The translations under genes were made by a program, and so were the position numbers. A DNA stretch of 64,000 nucleotides from Nemopilema nomurai (taxonomy: Eukaryota > Cnidaria > Scyphozoa > Rhizostomeae > Rhizostomatidae): the NCBI GenBank assembly GCA_003864495.1, contig ML133401.1, positions 6,005,189 through 6,069,188 on the forward strand, in the 5' to 3' direction. Every line of letters starts with the position of its first letter. Position 1 is the first letter of the stretch. Shown one piece after another: positions 11,122-22,179 of this stretch. The notes under the pieces were generated by a model, which was not told the origin of the DNA, made no database searches, and saw nothing but the letters and a program-made list of their open reading frames with translations.

Positions 11122-14100
11122 TTAGTCATCAAACATTAACCATCTGTTCCAAGTCAATTGGTGTGTCCTTTTTACAAACTGTTTCACAAGCTTAACTCCA
11201 CTCTGAATGTCTTTGTTTGCAAGAAAACAATTTTTTTAGGAGACACAATAGTTCATAATATTTAATAATGAAATGCAGTTTAATCTACAACACCAAACAT
11301 AACAGTTTGATAAAGTTGCCAAACATCTCTTTTCTATATAAGTCAAAGATTAAAAGGCAGGTGATCAGGAAGTGAAAATTCTTTAGTTATACTTAATAAA
11401 GCTTATGGAAAAATCTAGTAGTTTAATCTAATTTATTTTTGTGATGATTTACTGAGAATATATTTGCATTTGTTTACTTAAAGAAAGAAATGTGTTGTTA
11501 ATGCTTCATTTCATGTGACAACTGGCTATGGCAACAGAAAAATAAAATGTTTTTGTATAACAAGAGTCACAACATGGCAGTGAACAACAGTTAAACAAGA
11601 ACATTTTCAAATGTTTTAGTAGTGTCCAACAAATTATGACTCATCTCTGATATGTTTTCCATTTTAAAGAATTAACAAAACTTGAGAAGAAGTTAAAACA
11701 CATACCACTTGAGATTCTGTTTATCAATGGCATTGAAATGTAAACATCCTTTTGCCCTGAACAAAGCTCCATGATTTCACTTTCCTTTGCCTTAAATTCA
11801 GTAGCATCAACTAGACCTTTCATAATGTTTTGTTGCATTCCCAAATCAACATCTGCAGATTCTTTCCTTTCATAAGTAATGAGTTCCTGAAAATAATTAT
11901 CTGTAATAACAAGCTTTTATGGAAAAGAACAAATTGCTTGGAGATGTTATCAAGTGGTTTAAGCTTTTTTAGATTTTTAAGCAGCAGAACAAGATATTCA
12001 CATAAAACCTTGCTTTCTTTTATTGCACAGAGGTTACCAAAGGGGTATCAATTAAATGCTGAAATTGGGGGCATATTGTTGTGTTGTTGCATCTTAATTT
12101 CCCAGTGATCACTGCTGTCAGCAAATGTTAGCATTGACTGTACCACTAGATGCTAACAGTAACTGTACTTTTACTTGTAGAAGTAAAGTAAGGCAAAAGA
12201 TCTTCTACTTCAACTTGCCATGTATTAAAAGAGTAATTGAACTGGCTAAAAAGTTACATGGCTTTGCGTAGATAATATTAGGTTATCTTTAACTTCGAAT
12301 ATGTATTGTATGGATATTTCTAAACCTGATCTTGAAACTTAATATATCATAATTTTTACAGAAAGACCATGACTGATAGCAGCTTCTGTGTAAGCTTACC
12401 AACATATTCTAAATAAAAATTTATGACAATGATTGTTATTATTTTTTAATAATTATTATTATTTGGTTATAACAAAACTGACTTTTGACACAAACATATA
12501 GCACATCATTAGCAGTGCATGATGTTACCATTGAGAAAGTCTACCAGAGTTCTGATACATGATTTTGTCTTTAAGCATTTTAATTCCTAATCATAGCACT
12601 TGTTCAGCAAAAGGATGGAAGTGTGAATAAATTCAAGAAGATGTATCCTAATGCCAAGTTTTGGTTAAGCCTGGGTGTGATTTTAAGCTGCAATCAAATT
12701 CATTATATCTCTATTCATTTTACTGTAAAAATTGTGATACTAATCCAAACATGTCTTGAATTAGTATAAAAAGGAAATTTACATTACAGGCTTTTCAAAA
12801 ATTCTCAATTGTTGCAAAACAGTCAAGTGTAGAATCACCATTGTGACATATAGTTATGAACAACTTCAGGTTGATATTCCATGTTCTTGCCTTGCCTTAT
12901 CATCGGAAAACTGCCTCAGGGTTTCAAATTTCATCAAATTACTGGGCCAAATATTTATTTAATGAATTAAGAAAAAACGAAAAAAGGAGTGCTGGGTCTT
13001 AATTCCTTTTTAAAAATAGCATTCTAGAGCTGTTTTTCCATAAAGGTCCTTATCATTGTTTTCAGCACTTTAAGGTATATGCTGATTTTTATTCCTCTTT
13101 TTACTTCAATTGCTAGTGACATATAAAACATTTAATGGAAATCATTGCATATACCATTCCCTAAAAATAGATTAATATGACATTTTTGAATTGGGCCTTG
13201 AAATGTTATCTGTAAAGTTGAAGAAAATAAATATGGTAAGCAGAAGTGGGTTGCAAATACCTTTTTTGTGTCAAAAATATTCTTCATTGACTTGTATTTC
13301 TCTTCATTCAAGTGGTCAACAAAGCATATTGAATAATAGATTGGTTGGGCCAAGTCAGCTTCTCCAAGAACTATATTTTTCCAAAGCTGCAAACCCTATA
13401 AAATTAATATTATTTTAATTCAAATAAAAATATATTAATTTTAAAAAAGGAGAAAAGCAGTGAAAACTATACTCTATTAACTAAACTAGTGAAAAATAAA
13501 CTACACTGTATTTCACTACAATGAAAACATACTTATATAAAAGAAAGTACTTTAAAAAACATTAAGAGCTTAAAAGTGCAGTTTTATTAAGGATTCAAAA
13601 CTAATGAAGACCAAACATATTGTCTCTGTTCAATTTGTAAGAAAAACTTTCTTAAAATCAGTTGCAATATATCAATGCTGACACAAATCAATTATCCACC
13701 ATGGGTCTTTATCAAATTTGTTCATATTCCTTCAATTTTGTGTTTCATCTCTTTAAGAGAATGGAAAGCAGTGCATTTGTTCTTCATGAAAAAGTAAACT
13801 TTTTAGCAATGGTGCATAGGCGCCGACTTTTATTTTTCCCCGGGGGGGCTCAAAATTTAAATTTAAAAAAAATTAAAAAAAGTTTAATGGTAGAGAAATT
13901 CCCTGTCGCTTTAATAACGTAATACAACATATGTAGTATGCATAATAACAAAACAAAACATTTTAATAAAGCAGATATAACATCATGGTCTTCAGTATCA
14001 TCAGTTCAATTCTTTGATTGATTTCAAACGAAATTCCCAGGGGGGGCTGAGCCCCCCCATAGCAATTCCCAGGAGGGGCTTGAGCCCCCAAGCCCCCACG

Positions 14101-14693
14101 TAGTCGGCGCCTATGCAATGGTGTATGACTTGCAACATTAAATTTTACAAATGAGACCTTTTGTGCAATGCAGTCATTTTTCATGAAACCAGGCACTATA
14201 CATTTTTTCAATTTATTGATAATTTTATGTCCCCTTTATGATGACCCAATTAGCTTGTCTGTTTGTGTGATTGGTGGAACTATTCTTTGGTACACTCTTT
14301 TCCGACCATAACATTCTGTTCTCTTCATTGGAAAATGCAGTTGTTCTTGAAATCTTTATAACTTAGATTCCAAATTCCCAACCAACTTTGGCAATACTTG
14401 ATGTACATTCGCTGAACAGTTGGGCCTTGTCTGTCTACCAGTTTATTTTACGGTATTTAAATACCAAGGCAATCATTGCCACTACTATCTTAGCAATCGA
14501 AAAGCTTTTGTATAAAAAACTGAACCTTTGAAAAAAGCAAGCACCACTTGTTGTAGGATCCATCGTAAGTATCTTCTAAACAGACGGCGTTAGATGTTGT
14601 GTTCATATGCAGCTTTAAAGTTGATGACGGCCTCAGGACACAAAATAAAGAGAACACAAAATAAAACAACGTCCAACTGAGCTGCTCTCTCAT
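11122..14693 (-). CDS. Small secreted protein of unknown family, four exons
   Basis: Exons read on the minus strand: 14693-14526 (ATG, signal peptide), 13395-13261, 11886-11706 and 11210-11122 (TAA). Phases join exactly to give 190 residues. Residues 1 to about 26 are an N-terminal signal peptide (hydrophobic core WTLFYFVFSLFCVL). An NTTS glycosylation sequon follows, then a domain beginning GLQLWKNIVLGEADLAQP and YYSICFVDHLNEEKYKSM, a charged segment (KGLVDATEFKAKESEIMEL), and a basic C-terminus with KLVKQFVKRTHQLTWNRW. No further hydrophobic segment is seen, so it is probably secreted. The donor after exon 1 (gttcag) is weak, and an unseen exon between 13395 and 14526 is possible. The gene converges on the membrane-protein gene ending at 10883. 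An ATTAAA on the minus strand at 10924-10919 could serve as poly(A) signal, which would make the two 3' UTRs overlap. I do not recognise the family. Confidence 0.6.
12436..12466. repeat. Short TTA/AAT-rich simple repeat
   Basis: Degenerate TTATT/AATAATT run in an intron of the minus-strand secreted-protein gene. Confidence 0.6.
13815..14115. mobile_element. Non-autonomous hAT-type miniature element with 8-bp target duplication
   Basis: A 301-bp element with perfect 13-bp terminal inverted repeats, CATAGGCGCCGAC at 13815-13827 and its reverse complement at 14103-14115. It is flanked by the direct repeat CAATGGTG at 13807-13814 and 14116-14123. An 8-bp duplication with such short termini is characteristic of the hAT superfamily. 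G/C-rich blocks with runs of seven G or C and GGGGCTGAGCCCC-like motifs lie just inside both ends, while the middle is AT-rich and has no transposase. It sits in the first intron of the minus-strand secreted-protein gene. The identical termini and intact target duplication suggest a fairly recent insertion. Confidence 0.88.
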
Positions 14694-17600
14694 TTTGATA
14701 TTCTTTTGCCCATTGGCATTGCTAAACGTACACACATGTCGGTGTTGCTTTTTTCTGTGACACAGGACGATCCCCGGTACGTTGGGAAGGATTCCCGGTA
14801 AAAATTGTAGCCATGAAATACCGGAATCTTATGAAATGCCGGGAATTATCTTCTACAAACTTTTATGAAATTGACGGTGAAAATTAAAAAAACATAGCCA
14901 GACTAATTTCAATTCTTTTTTCAGTTTAGGTCCTTAATAAAGATCAGATTAGTTGTCTTTGGTCTGAAGAAATTCAAAAGACAAGGAACTCCTCAGTGTC
15001 ATATGCGGAGGCAATTCACTTTTGCAAATAGCGTACGAGATTTTCACGAAAACAATCGGAATTCCAGAGATTTTTTTATAAAACAAAAGGATTTTCACAA
15101 AAGGTGTATGAGATCTTTTTGGAGTGATTTGCCTCTCGGTCATATGTGTCAAGTCGCTATCTTAAGTTTGGTCGAAAGAGCCCGAATGTAGCTACTCCAG
15201 GGTTAAAGTTCTACTTTAAATTAGAACTTTAATAATGGAATTATTTCCTGAAATAATGGAAATTCTGAGGCTAAATGCCGAGAAAAGGTCAATGGAACAA
15301 CCCCTATAGGGGGCCTCTTGGCACACAGACATATTCTCGGGAGGGGGCACAGGGGGGTTCGGGAGAGGGCCTGATATTTTGGGTCGTGTGCTTGCCAAAA
15401 AGTGATTTTTTTTATCAAAAAATCAAAAATTTATCAGAAATTATATTTTAGATACCATTATGATATTTCTAGGTATTAGAAAATCAGAAACACTGATATT
15501 TTGGGATTTCTTTTCGATTTCCATATTGTTCATCGTCTGAGTTTTTTTAGCCATTGCAAGTCATGTGACCATACTCTTTCGAAGTTTTAATGCTACTTTT
15601 TGCTGGTATTTTTGGGTCTTTTGAAAATGAGCTCATGTTTTTAGATGGCCTGTAGTGCTTTTGGACCTACCAATCCTCCATGGGGGATTTGTCTATGCAC
15701 TGAGTACCCCCTCCCCATGGGGGAACATCAAATGGATGCAGAAGTGAAATTGCCGAAACCCAACCCTTCGACAATGTAACTTAGTTTCGTCAAATATTTG
15801 AATGTGCCGTAGAGAAGAAAATTGATATTTTCCTTTCATATTTATGGCAAATTTACACCTTGTATTGGGCAAGAATAATTTAAGAATAATCTTAAATAAG
15901 AGTAATTTTAGAATATTCAAAATCGAAAATTTTTATTGTTCTTAGGCTCGGAAAAAAGTGTGTATTCCAGTTAGTATGTCTCGCATGCCTAGAATGATAG
16001 CTGTAGGGGCGAAATTTCACTGTTTTCATTAGAGGGGTGTGAGGCTTAGATGCCTGACGAAAGGGCGTGCCATGCTTGTACAAGGGCGTGTCTCGGGGGC
16101 AGACCCAGATAAAACTTGAAGGGGAGACGGGGGGGAGTTGGTGACAGGGGTGTCGAAAAGTTTCTGGAAATTTTTGACAAGTAAACGCTTTATATTACAA
16201 TTTGCTGCTGTTTTATAAAAAGCGAGGCGTTTCGATCATGCTCGCAGAGTCGAATATATTGAGGAGAGGTCGTTTGGGTCTAGGAATGTCTCAAAAGTGT
16301 TTAAGTTTGTGACAAAAATGAGTCTACATAAAAAAGGAGGTGAAGAAGCTGGCAATTGATGAACATTTTAAGGCCTCTATACACCTTTTTATAAGAATAA
16401 AGACTGTAAGAATATTGAGGCTTGAAATGATTAAAGTTCAAGAATAATGTCAGACTCTGTATAAATCTGAGTTTTCTGCCAAAGCAAAACAACCATCACG
16501 GGATTGAAATGATGTTTTTGGAAAAGGATAGTATTTGTATTATTATTAATACCAAATTTGCTGTTCTGTTTGTTCTTATTAAAAATTATGATGAAGCAAC
16601 ATACAAAAAGATTTGATATTTTTGTTTGATCTTAAGCCAAATTTACAGCTTGTGTTGGGCAAAAATAATTTAAGAATGGTCTTAGGCTCAAAATGGAGAG
16701 TTTTTAAGAATATTGAGGTTTGGCGAAAAATTGGGTATTCTTGTTTAAAAAGTGTATGTATCACGAAAGGCCGTGAGAATGAGCACATTTTAGATCTCTA
16801 GCTAGAAGTCTTCGCCAAGTTTAAACAGTTGCTGTCGGAAATTTCCCGCAGACCAAACAAGGCCTTTTCAGGATGCTCTGTGAAAAAACCGAGGGCCATG
16901 CCAAGATTTAGCAGATGCTCGCCCTACTACCAGAAATCCCTACCTACGCAAGTGACTTTGTGAAGTTTCTTCAACCTGCGATTTGTGTGTCTGTTGAACT
17001 TTTTTCACCTAAATATGGACCTGCTAATCTTCTTTTCGTCGTTGATTTATTTTGTATTGGTTTTTTAATTCCTGGCTTGCGCAGTTCAGTTTAAGAACAA
17101 TTCTTGTTTTGTAAGAGTTATGGTATTTCGATTTTGTTTTAGACAGCGACTCCAGACACACTACACTGAATTCTTGGATACATATTCTCCTTCTGCAATT
17201 TCCCCTTTTTGTGTTATAAAATAAGGATTTTGTCTTTTTACAGGCTTCGTTATTCATGGCCCTATACATCGTTTTGTAAGAGAAGTTGATCTATCTTACG
17301 CCTTACGAATGTCCGGTCAAACAAACTGTTGCGAGTGATTTAATTATTCTTTATTTTAGAAATTTACAGTTTTCATGTTATTACACTTCATTAAAAATTC
17401 TCATCAATTGATTACAATACTACTTAGTTAATAAAAGATGCAAATTTGAGATACAATTTTAAGAAAATAATTTACAATTTACATAAAATATCATTTAACA
17501 GGAAGAGCTGATGGACAGATGAAAATAACTCTTTGTAGAGCTTTCGATCCATATGCCCTTAATGAAATATTTTTATTAGCTAAAACGGAACGTTTGAATT

Positions 17601-17922
17601 AAAGTCAAAGATATACAATTGCAAAATTATAAAGATCTAATAATTTTTTAGAAATTTTCTAAAATTGCTCTTTTATCAAAAATCGGAAAAACGAACCAAA
17701 ATTAAAAGGATAAATTAATTAAAATTGAGTAGGAAAAAACTTAAAATTACTTCTATTGTCGAATCGCTATTCAATAAATTTTGGCATTTGGAATCATGAG
17801 GATTCATTAAGAAAAAAAGGGATTCCGGTATTTTAGACTGCGGTTTTCTACGAGGCTTCGGGCCTTTATAGTTGGCCTCATCCGGTCTTATCCAGAGCTT
17901 CGCGCTATCGTGCTTCTGAAAG
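14694..17922. other. Intergenic region with degenerate internal repeats
   Basis: No gene is recognised. A G/C-rich patch at about 15300-15380 (runs of G, gggcctcttgg) and another at about 15672-15725 (CATGGGGGA repeated) look like fragments of dispersed repeats. A segment at about 15848-15930 is repeated in diverged form at about 16634-16720 (shared ttgggcaa.aataatttaagaat), and related sequence recurs near 16400. The final 150 bases before 17923 become less AT-rich and probably hold the MRPL17 promoter and 5' UTR. Confidence 0.5.
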
Positions 17923-19597
17923 ATGGCAGCTGCTGAATCTATAAAGGCTTTTGAGTGCAGAGTTTTCGAGAAGTTATTGAAGTCAAAGTTTAAAAATGCA
18001 AATTATCGTAGAAAAGTGATAAGAAATACATTGACAGAATTGGTTGAAAAGGAAAGAGTAGAGACTTCATTAGCAAGAGCGAAGGATGTGGCAAGAGTTG
18101 CTAACAGGGTGAGTCGACTTGGAGTTTCTGCAGCTAACCCTTAGTAACGCTGTGATGATCTTCTTTATAGAAGGAGACAGTATTTGGTAGATGTAGATTA
18201 GCATTTCTTGTCCTTTCAAATAACGGAATAAACACTCAGAAATTTATAAAGATTGCAGTTTTAATACATTTAAGGAGAGTTTAGTATGATAGATATTTTG
18301 ATCTGGAAACAAGATGTTTACCTCAACATAATGCCAGCCATTGCGTTATTGGATATTTGAAATAATTTATCATGAGTTCTCCATTCAAATAATTAAGTTT
18401 TTATTTTGTTTATACGTTCAGTACAATTTTCTCAATATCTTTCAAAGCAATCTAGTCACCAATTTTGTTTTTTGAGAAGATTGAAAGTCTGGTTGCTAAT
18501 TTAAATTTTGCATTTAATCCTCCTTACACTTTATATCAGAAAGTCATCAAAGTATCAGTCCCAATTTTAACTTTATGCATATGAGCTTTTAACTTTTCTT
18601 ATTTTCTTTACAGATGATTGACCTTGCAAAAGAAAATAAAGAACCTATTGTGTACAGTTGGTTGATGGTATGGAGTTGCTTTCCTAATTAAGTTTTACTC
18701 ATTGCTAAAAGATGTTGGGAGAAGGAAAATGAGCCCCAAACCTTCAGTATTTGAGATGAAACGCCATTTCACTGATCTGTTGGTCTGCCTGTCTTCTCCT
18801 GTCTGTGTAGCTAAAAAGCTCTTTAAAATCGAGAAGACATATAACCAACAAGCAAGTTTATCTGTTCAATTTTTGATAACTACCCACAGCTATCCTCAAC
18901 AGCCCTTTTTGAATCTCTGAAAGTTGAAACTCGCTGAAAGTACCATTCAAAACATGCTCCACTCAACTTCAAGGATACTTTCTATGTTCCTGGTTTTACT
19001 TCGAAAGAACCTAAAACAACCTGAAGCCTTCCTTTAAGTCTCCCAAGTGGCCCTCTTGTGATCATCTTTTGTTTCTTGCTTTTTTTACCAAAATGATTCC
19101 AGGTGGTGATCTGGAATAGCAAAACATGATGTTACCCTGAAGCACTACAACAAGAAGTGTGTGCTCAATTTCATGTCAAGGCCAATGTTAATGAATGCAG
19201 AATTTGCAAAAGATTAAAATGATGGTATGAGAATAAAATATTTCAGGGTGAGGGCCAGGTTGAGGCCATTAAGAAGTATCTCTCCTTTTTTAAATCATCC
19301 ACTTATTCTTACTTTTTAGTTATAATCCATCTTTCATTTTACTTACAGAATAAAGCATTGGTTCCAAAGGTTTTTGATACCTTAGTTCCAAGGTATGAGA
19401 CTGTAACTGAAAAATACACAAGAGTTTACAAGATGCACCCAACAACAAAGAAGTTTTCCACTATGGGAATTGTTGAATTTATTGGAAATAATTTGCCACC
19501 ACTGGAACCATCTGAAGAAGAGCTGGTCAAACTTAAAGCTGAATTTCTAAGGAAACAATTTGAAAGTAAAATTTCACCAGATGGAGTTTTGGTATAA
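17923..19597 (+). CDS. MRPL17: Mitochondrial large-subunit ribosomal protein bL17m
   Basis: Three exons, 17923-18108, 18614-18667 and 19349-19597 (stop TAA), all joined in phase 0, give 162 residues; human MRPL17 is about 175. The protein is the mitochondrial homologue of bacterial L17, which binds 23S-type rRNA near the exit-tunnel side of the large subunit. Residues 27-62 hold the L17 hallmark: RRKVIRNTLTELVEKERVET, then the helix with ARAKDVARVANR. This continues across the exon junction into MIDLAKENKEP. The C-terminal half carries the mitochondrial-type block VPKVFDTLVPRYETVTEKYT and MGIVEFIGNNLPPLEPSEEE, matching the vertebrate IEYKGNCLPPLP region. The first ATG follows a pyrimidine-rich, moderately GC-rich leader, as expected for a translation-machinery housekeeping gene. 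Confidence 0.93.
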
Positions 19598-22179
19598 TAA
19601 CAATAGAGTTTTATAAAAATTTGACAATTACCAATTTTGTCTAAATGATAAGTATTTATTTTGTTAATAGATTTTTGTTCTTTCCCTAACCCTTGTGCAC
19701 GGTTGTGTATTTAAGGTGCATCCTTTTGTATCAAGGCATGGGTTCACAAGATGAAGTTGCAATTAGATATGTTAAATTGCTCACATGCATGCTTAGGTAA
19801 AGCTTATATAAGTTGTTGCTGAAACATAGTTGTGGCTGCTGGAGTACAGTAAAGTCTTCTTAATATTGAGCACATGCTAAATTGGTCTTGGTGTAACTCA
19901 AGCTAAAAAAGGACACTTGGATCAAGGGTTCATCAAGGTGCTGTTGGGACCATTTTTTAGAATACTTTGATGCCTTTTGCTAGCCAGGAGAGAGACATTT
20001 GCATTGATGTCTTTTGTCACTTAATGTTTCCTATTTATGTTAAGGTGCTCAATAGATATTTTTATACTTTGAGTTTGATACTTTAGAAAGTAAAAAGTCA
20101 GAAATTAATTCATTATTATATAGAGGAACAATTGTAATATATTTAGAGGATTTAGAAAACTTGCAAATCCCAGGGACAAAAATATCCCTAGAGAAACATT
20201 TGAAAGGCATTAGATGCTAATAAGAACAATCACATGGCAAAGAGATACCCAAAAGTCTTCTTCAAAAGGTAAGGGTACCTCAAGAATGAGCTAAAAGGCC
20301 TTTCTCTAACACAAGGGTGGACGAACAGGACTTTACAAAACAACTTATGGTTTACTGACCAAGCAAGACATTGTGCTGATGTCCTTTCTCTTAGTATCCT
20401 TGATTTGTATTGCATTTTGAGAGGCCTGCTGACAAGCAAGGATATAAGGAATCCAGATTAAACACCTGGTAAGGAATAGGCAAAGGATTTTGAAAGAAAA
20501 GGAAAGCAATCAGTCTGACATTGTCCAGCAGAAAGATAAAAATGTTAACTTCTAACACAATGTGCATTTTCTAACAACAACTGGAACTGAGATGAAACAA
20601 CCCTTACAGACAACTCAAAAAACAAAAAGATTTTATGTAAGCAATGGTGACAAATATTGTATAATAAATAAATTAACTGCTGAACTTAGTCCATGTTTTG
20701 TGGCAAAGCAGTTGGTGAGCTTGTATCACCTAAGTTGACTAACTGTGTTGATCAACAACAAAAATGAATTGAAATGATTTACCAGGATTCTCAAATGAAT
20801 TGAAACATCTCAATTGAATTAAGCCAACTGAATTGGAAAATCACTAGGACACTAGAATGTTATGTACAAGGACGAACACTTATACAAATAGAGATTCAAA
20901 GGCACTGCCTATAAGCGATTTTATTTGTTGAAGCAGACCAGGGAAGGGCAGCATTGCTGCTGATTTGGGATTTTGGTATTATAAGTTTCCTATCTTGAGG
21001 AAGCACCTATGTGAGAGAATGGTAATTGGAGTTGGCTTGTCTTCTTACACCAACTCCCAACCAGTGCAGTCAAGGCACTGCATTTGCTTGCTTTGCTTAA
21101 ATCTAGCTCATCTAACAGAATCTTTTGATGCTGCATGTTTTAGTCCTAGGAACATTGCTTTGAAGATAATGTTTTTTGGACAATAAAGAAAGCCTTACTC
21201 TAACTAGACCGGTGCTATCCCCAGTTCCTACTGCAGATACCTTGCTAAAAACACACTGAAGGGGACAGCAGCTGCACAGAATCTCAGACCAAGCTTCTGA
21301 TAAGCTGGAGTCTTTTCTGCTAATGGAAATATCTCAAGCTAACGGAAATAAATATTGCTAAAAAGGCTTCACAATGAAAGATAAACCCACAGCAACAGTA
21401 AAAAACCTGATACAGATAAAGAACAACAATAGACAGGCCCGCGTAGCGTTGAGAAGAGTGGGGGTCTAAAAAAAGTGGGGGGGCTAAAACCATTAAAAAA
21501 GAGGCTTTATTGTCAGTTTATTACTTTATATTTGGTATTTTTGCAAAAAGTTGGGGGGCTAAAGCCCCCCTGCTCCGCGGTGCCTGATAGAGAGAAAATG
21601 CAACACACCAAACTATCCCCTTCCAAAGGTCATGGTTTATCATCTTCACGCTCAAGTTTTAGGGCAAGCAGATATAAAAGTAGGTTGGAATGATAACAAG
21701 ATTCAATTGTTGATTGTAGATGAAGAAGAAGAATTAGGCCCTGGCTCAGCCAGTGGTGCATCTACGGGGCGGCTAGGGGGGCCTTGGCTTTTTCGACCCC
21801 TTCATTTGCCCTCCACTTTTATAGGAAAATGTTTTGTCATTGGTTAGTGTTTTCGCCCACGTGCTTTATACGTAGCTTTTGGTATGAATTGCGCAGGCAT
21901 TCTTTCTAAACTGTCGCATGCATCAATTTTTGAAACTTTCTATCTTTAAATATCTTCACTCATCTTCGCCATCGCGATCTCTTCTTTTAAAAAAATATTT
22001 TACAGGCGTATCATGTCTTGTCGCTCAGAGCCTCGCTTTGGATATTGCGCCTCGCTTTGAATCAGTAGGGACGTGAGTGACAAAGTGATGCTTTCAAAGT
22101 TTGAATTTTGAACCTTGACTCGATGGTTATGGATCTGTAATTTGACTGCCGATGTCCCCTTTAAGAGGAGAATATAACA
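19598..22179. other. MRPL17-ALG9 intergenic region
   Basis: No gene is seen. It contains a candidate poly(A) region (AATAAATAAA near 20664), a miniature transposon at 21434-21586 listed separately, and a less AT-rich stretch from about 21840 to 22179 that probably includes the ALG9 promoter and 5' leader. Confidence 0.5.
21434..21586. mobile_element. Short miniature inverted-repeat element
   Basis: A 153-bp element with imperfect terminal inverted repeats: CAGGCCCGCGTAGC at the left, and at the right the complement of CAGGCACCGCGGAGC. It is flanked by ATAGA at 21429-21433 and 21587-21591. The inner parts carry GGGGGGCTAAA-type blocks in inverted orientation, like the larger element at 13815, so both may belong to related non-autonomous hAT families; some hAT lineages make 5-bp duplications. 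No coding capacity. Confidence 0.6.
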
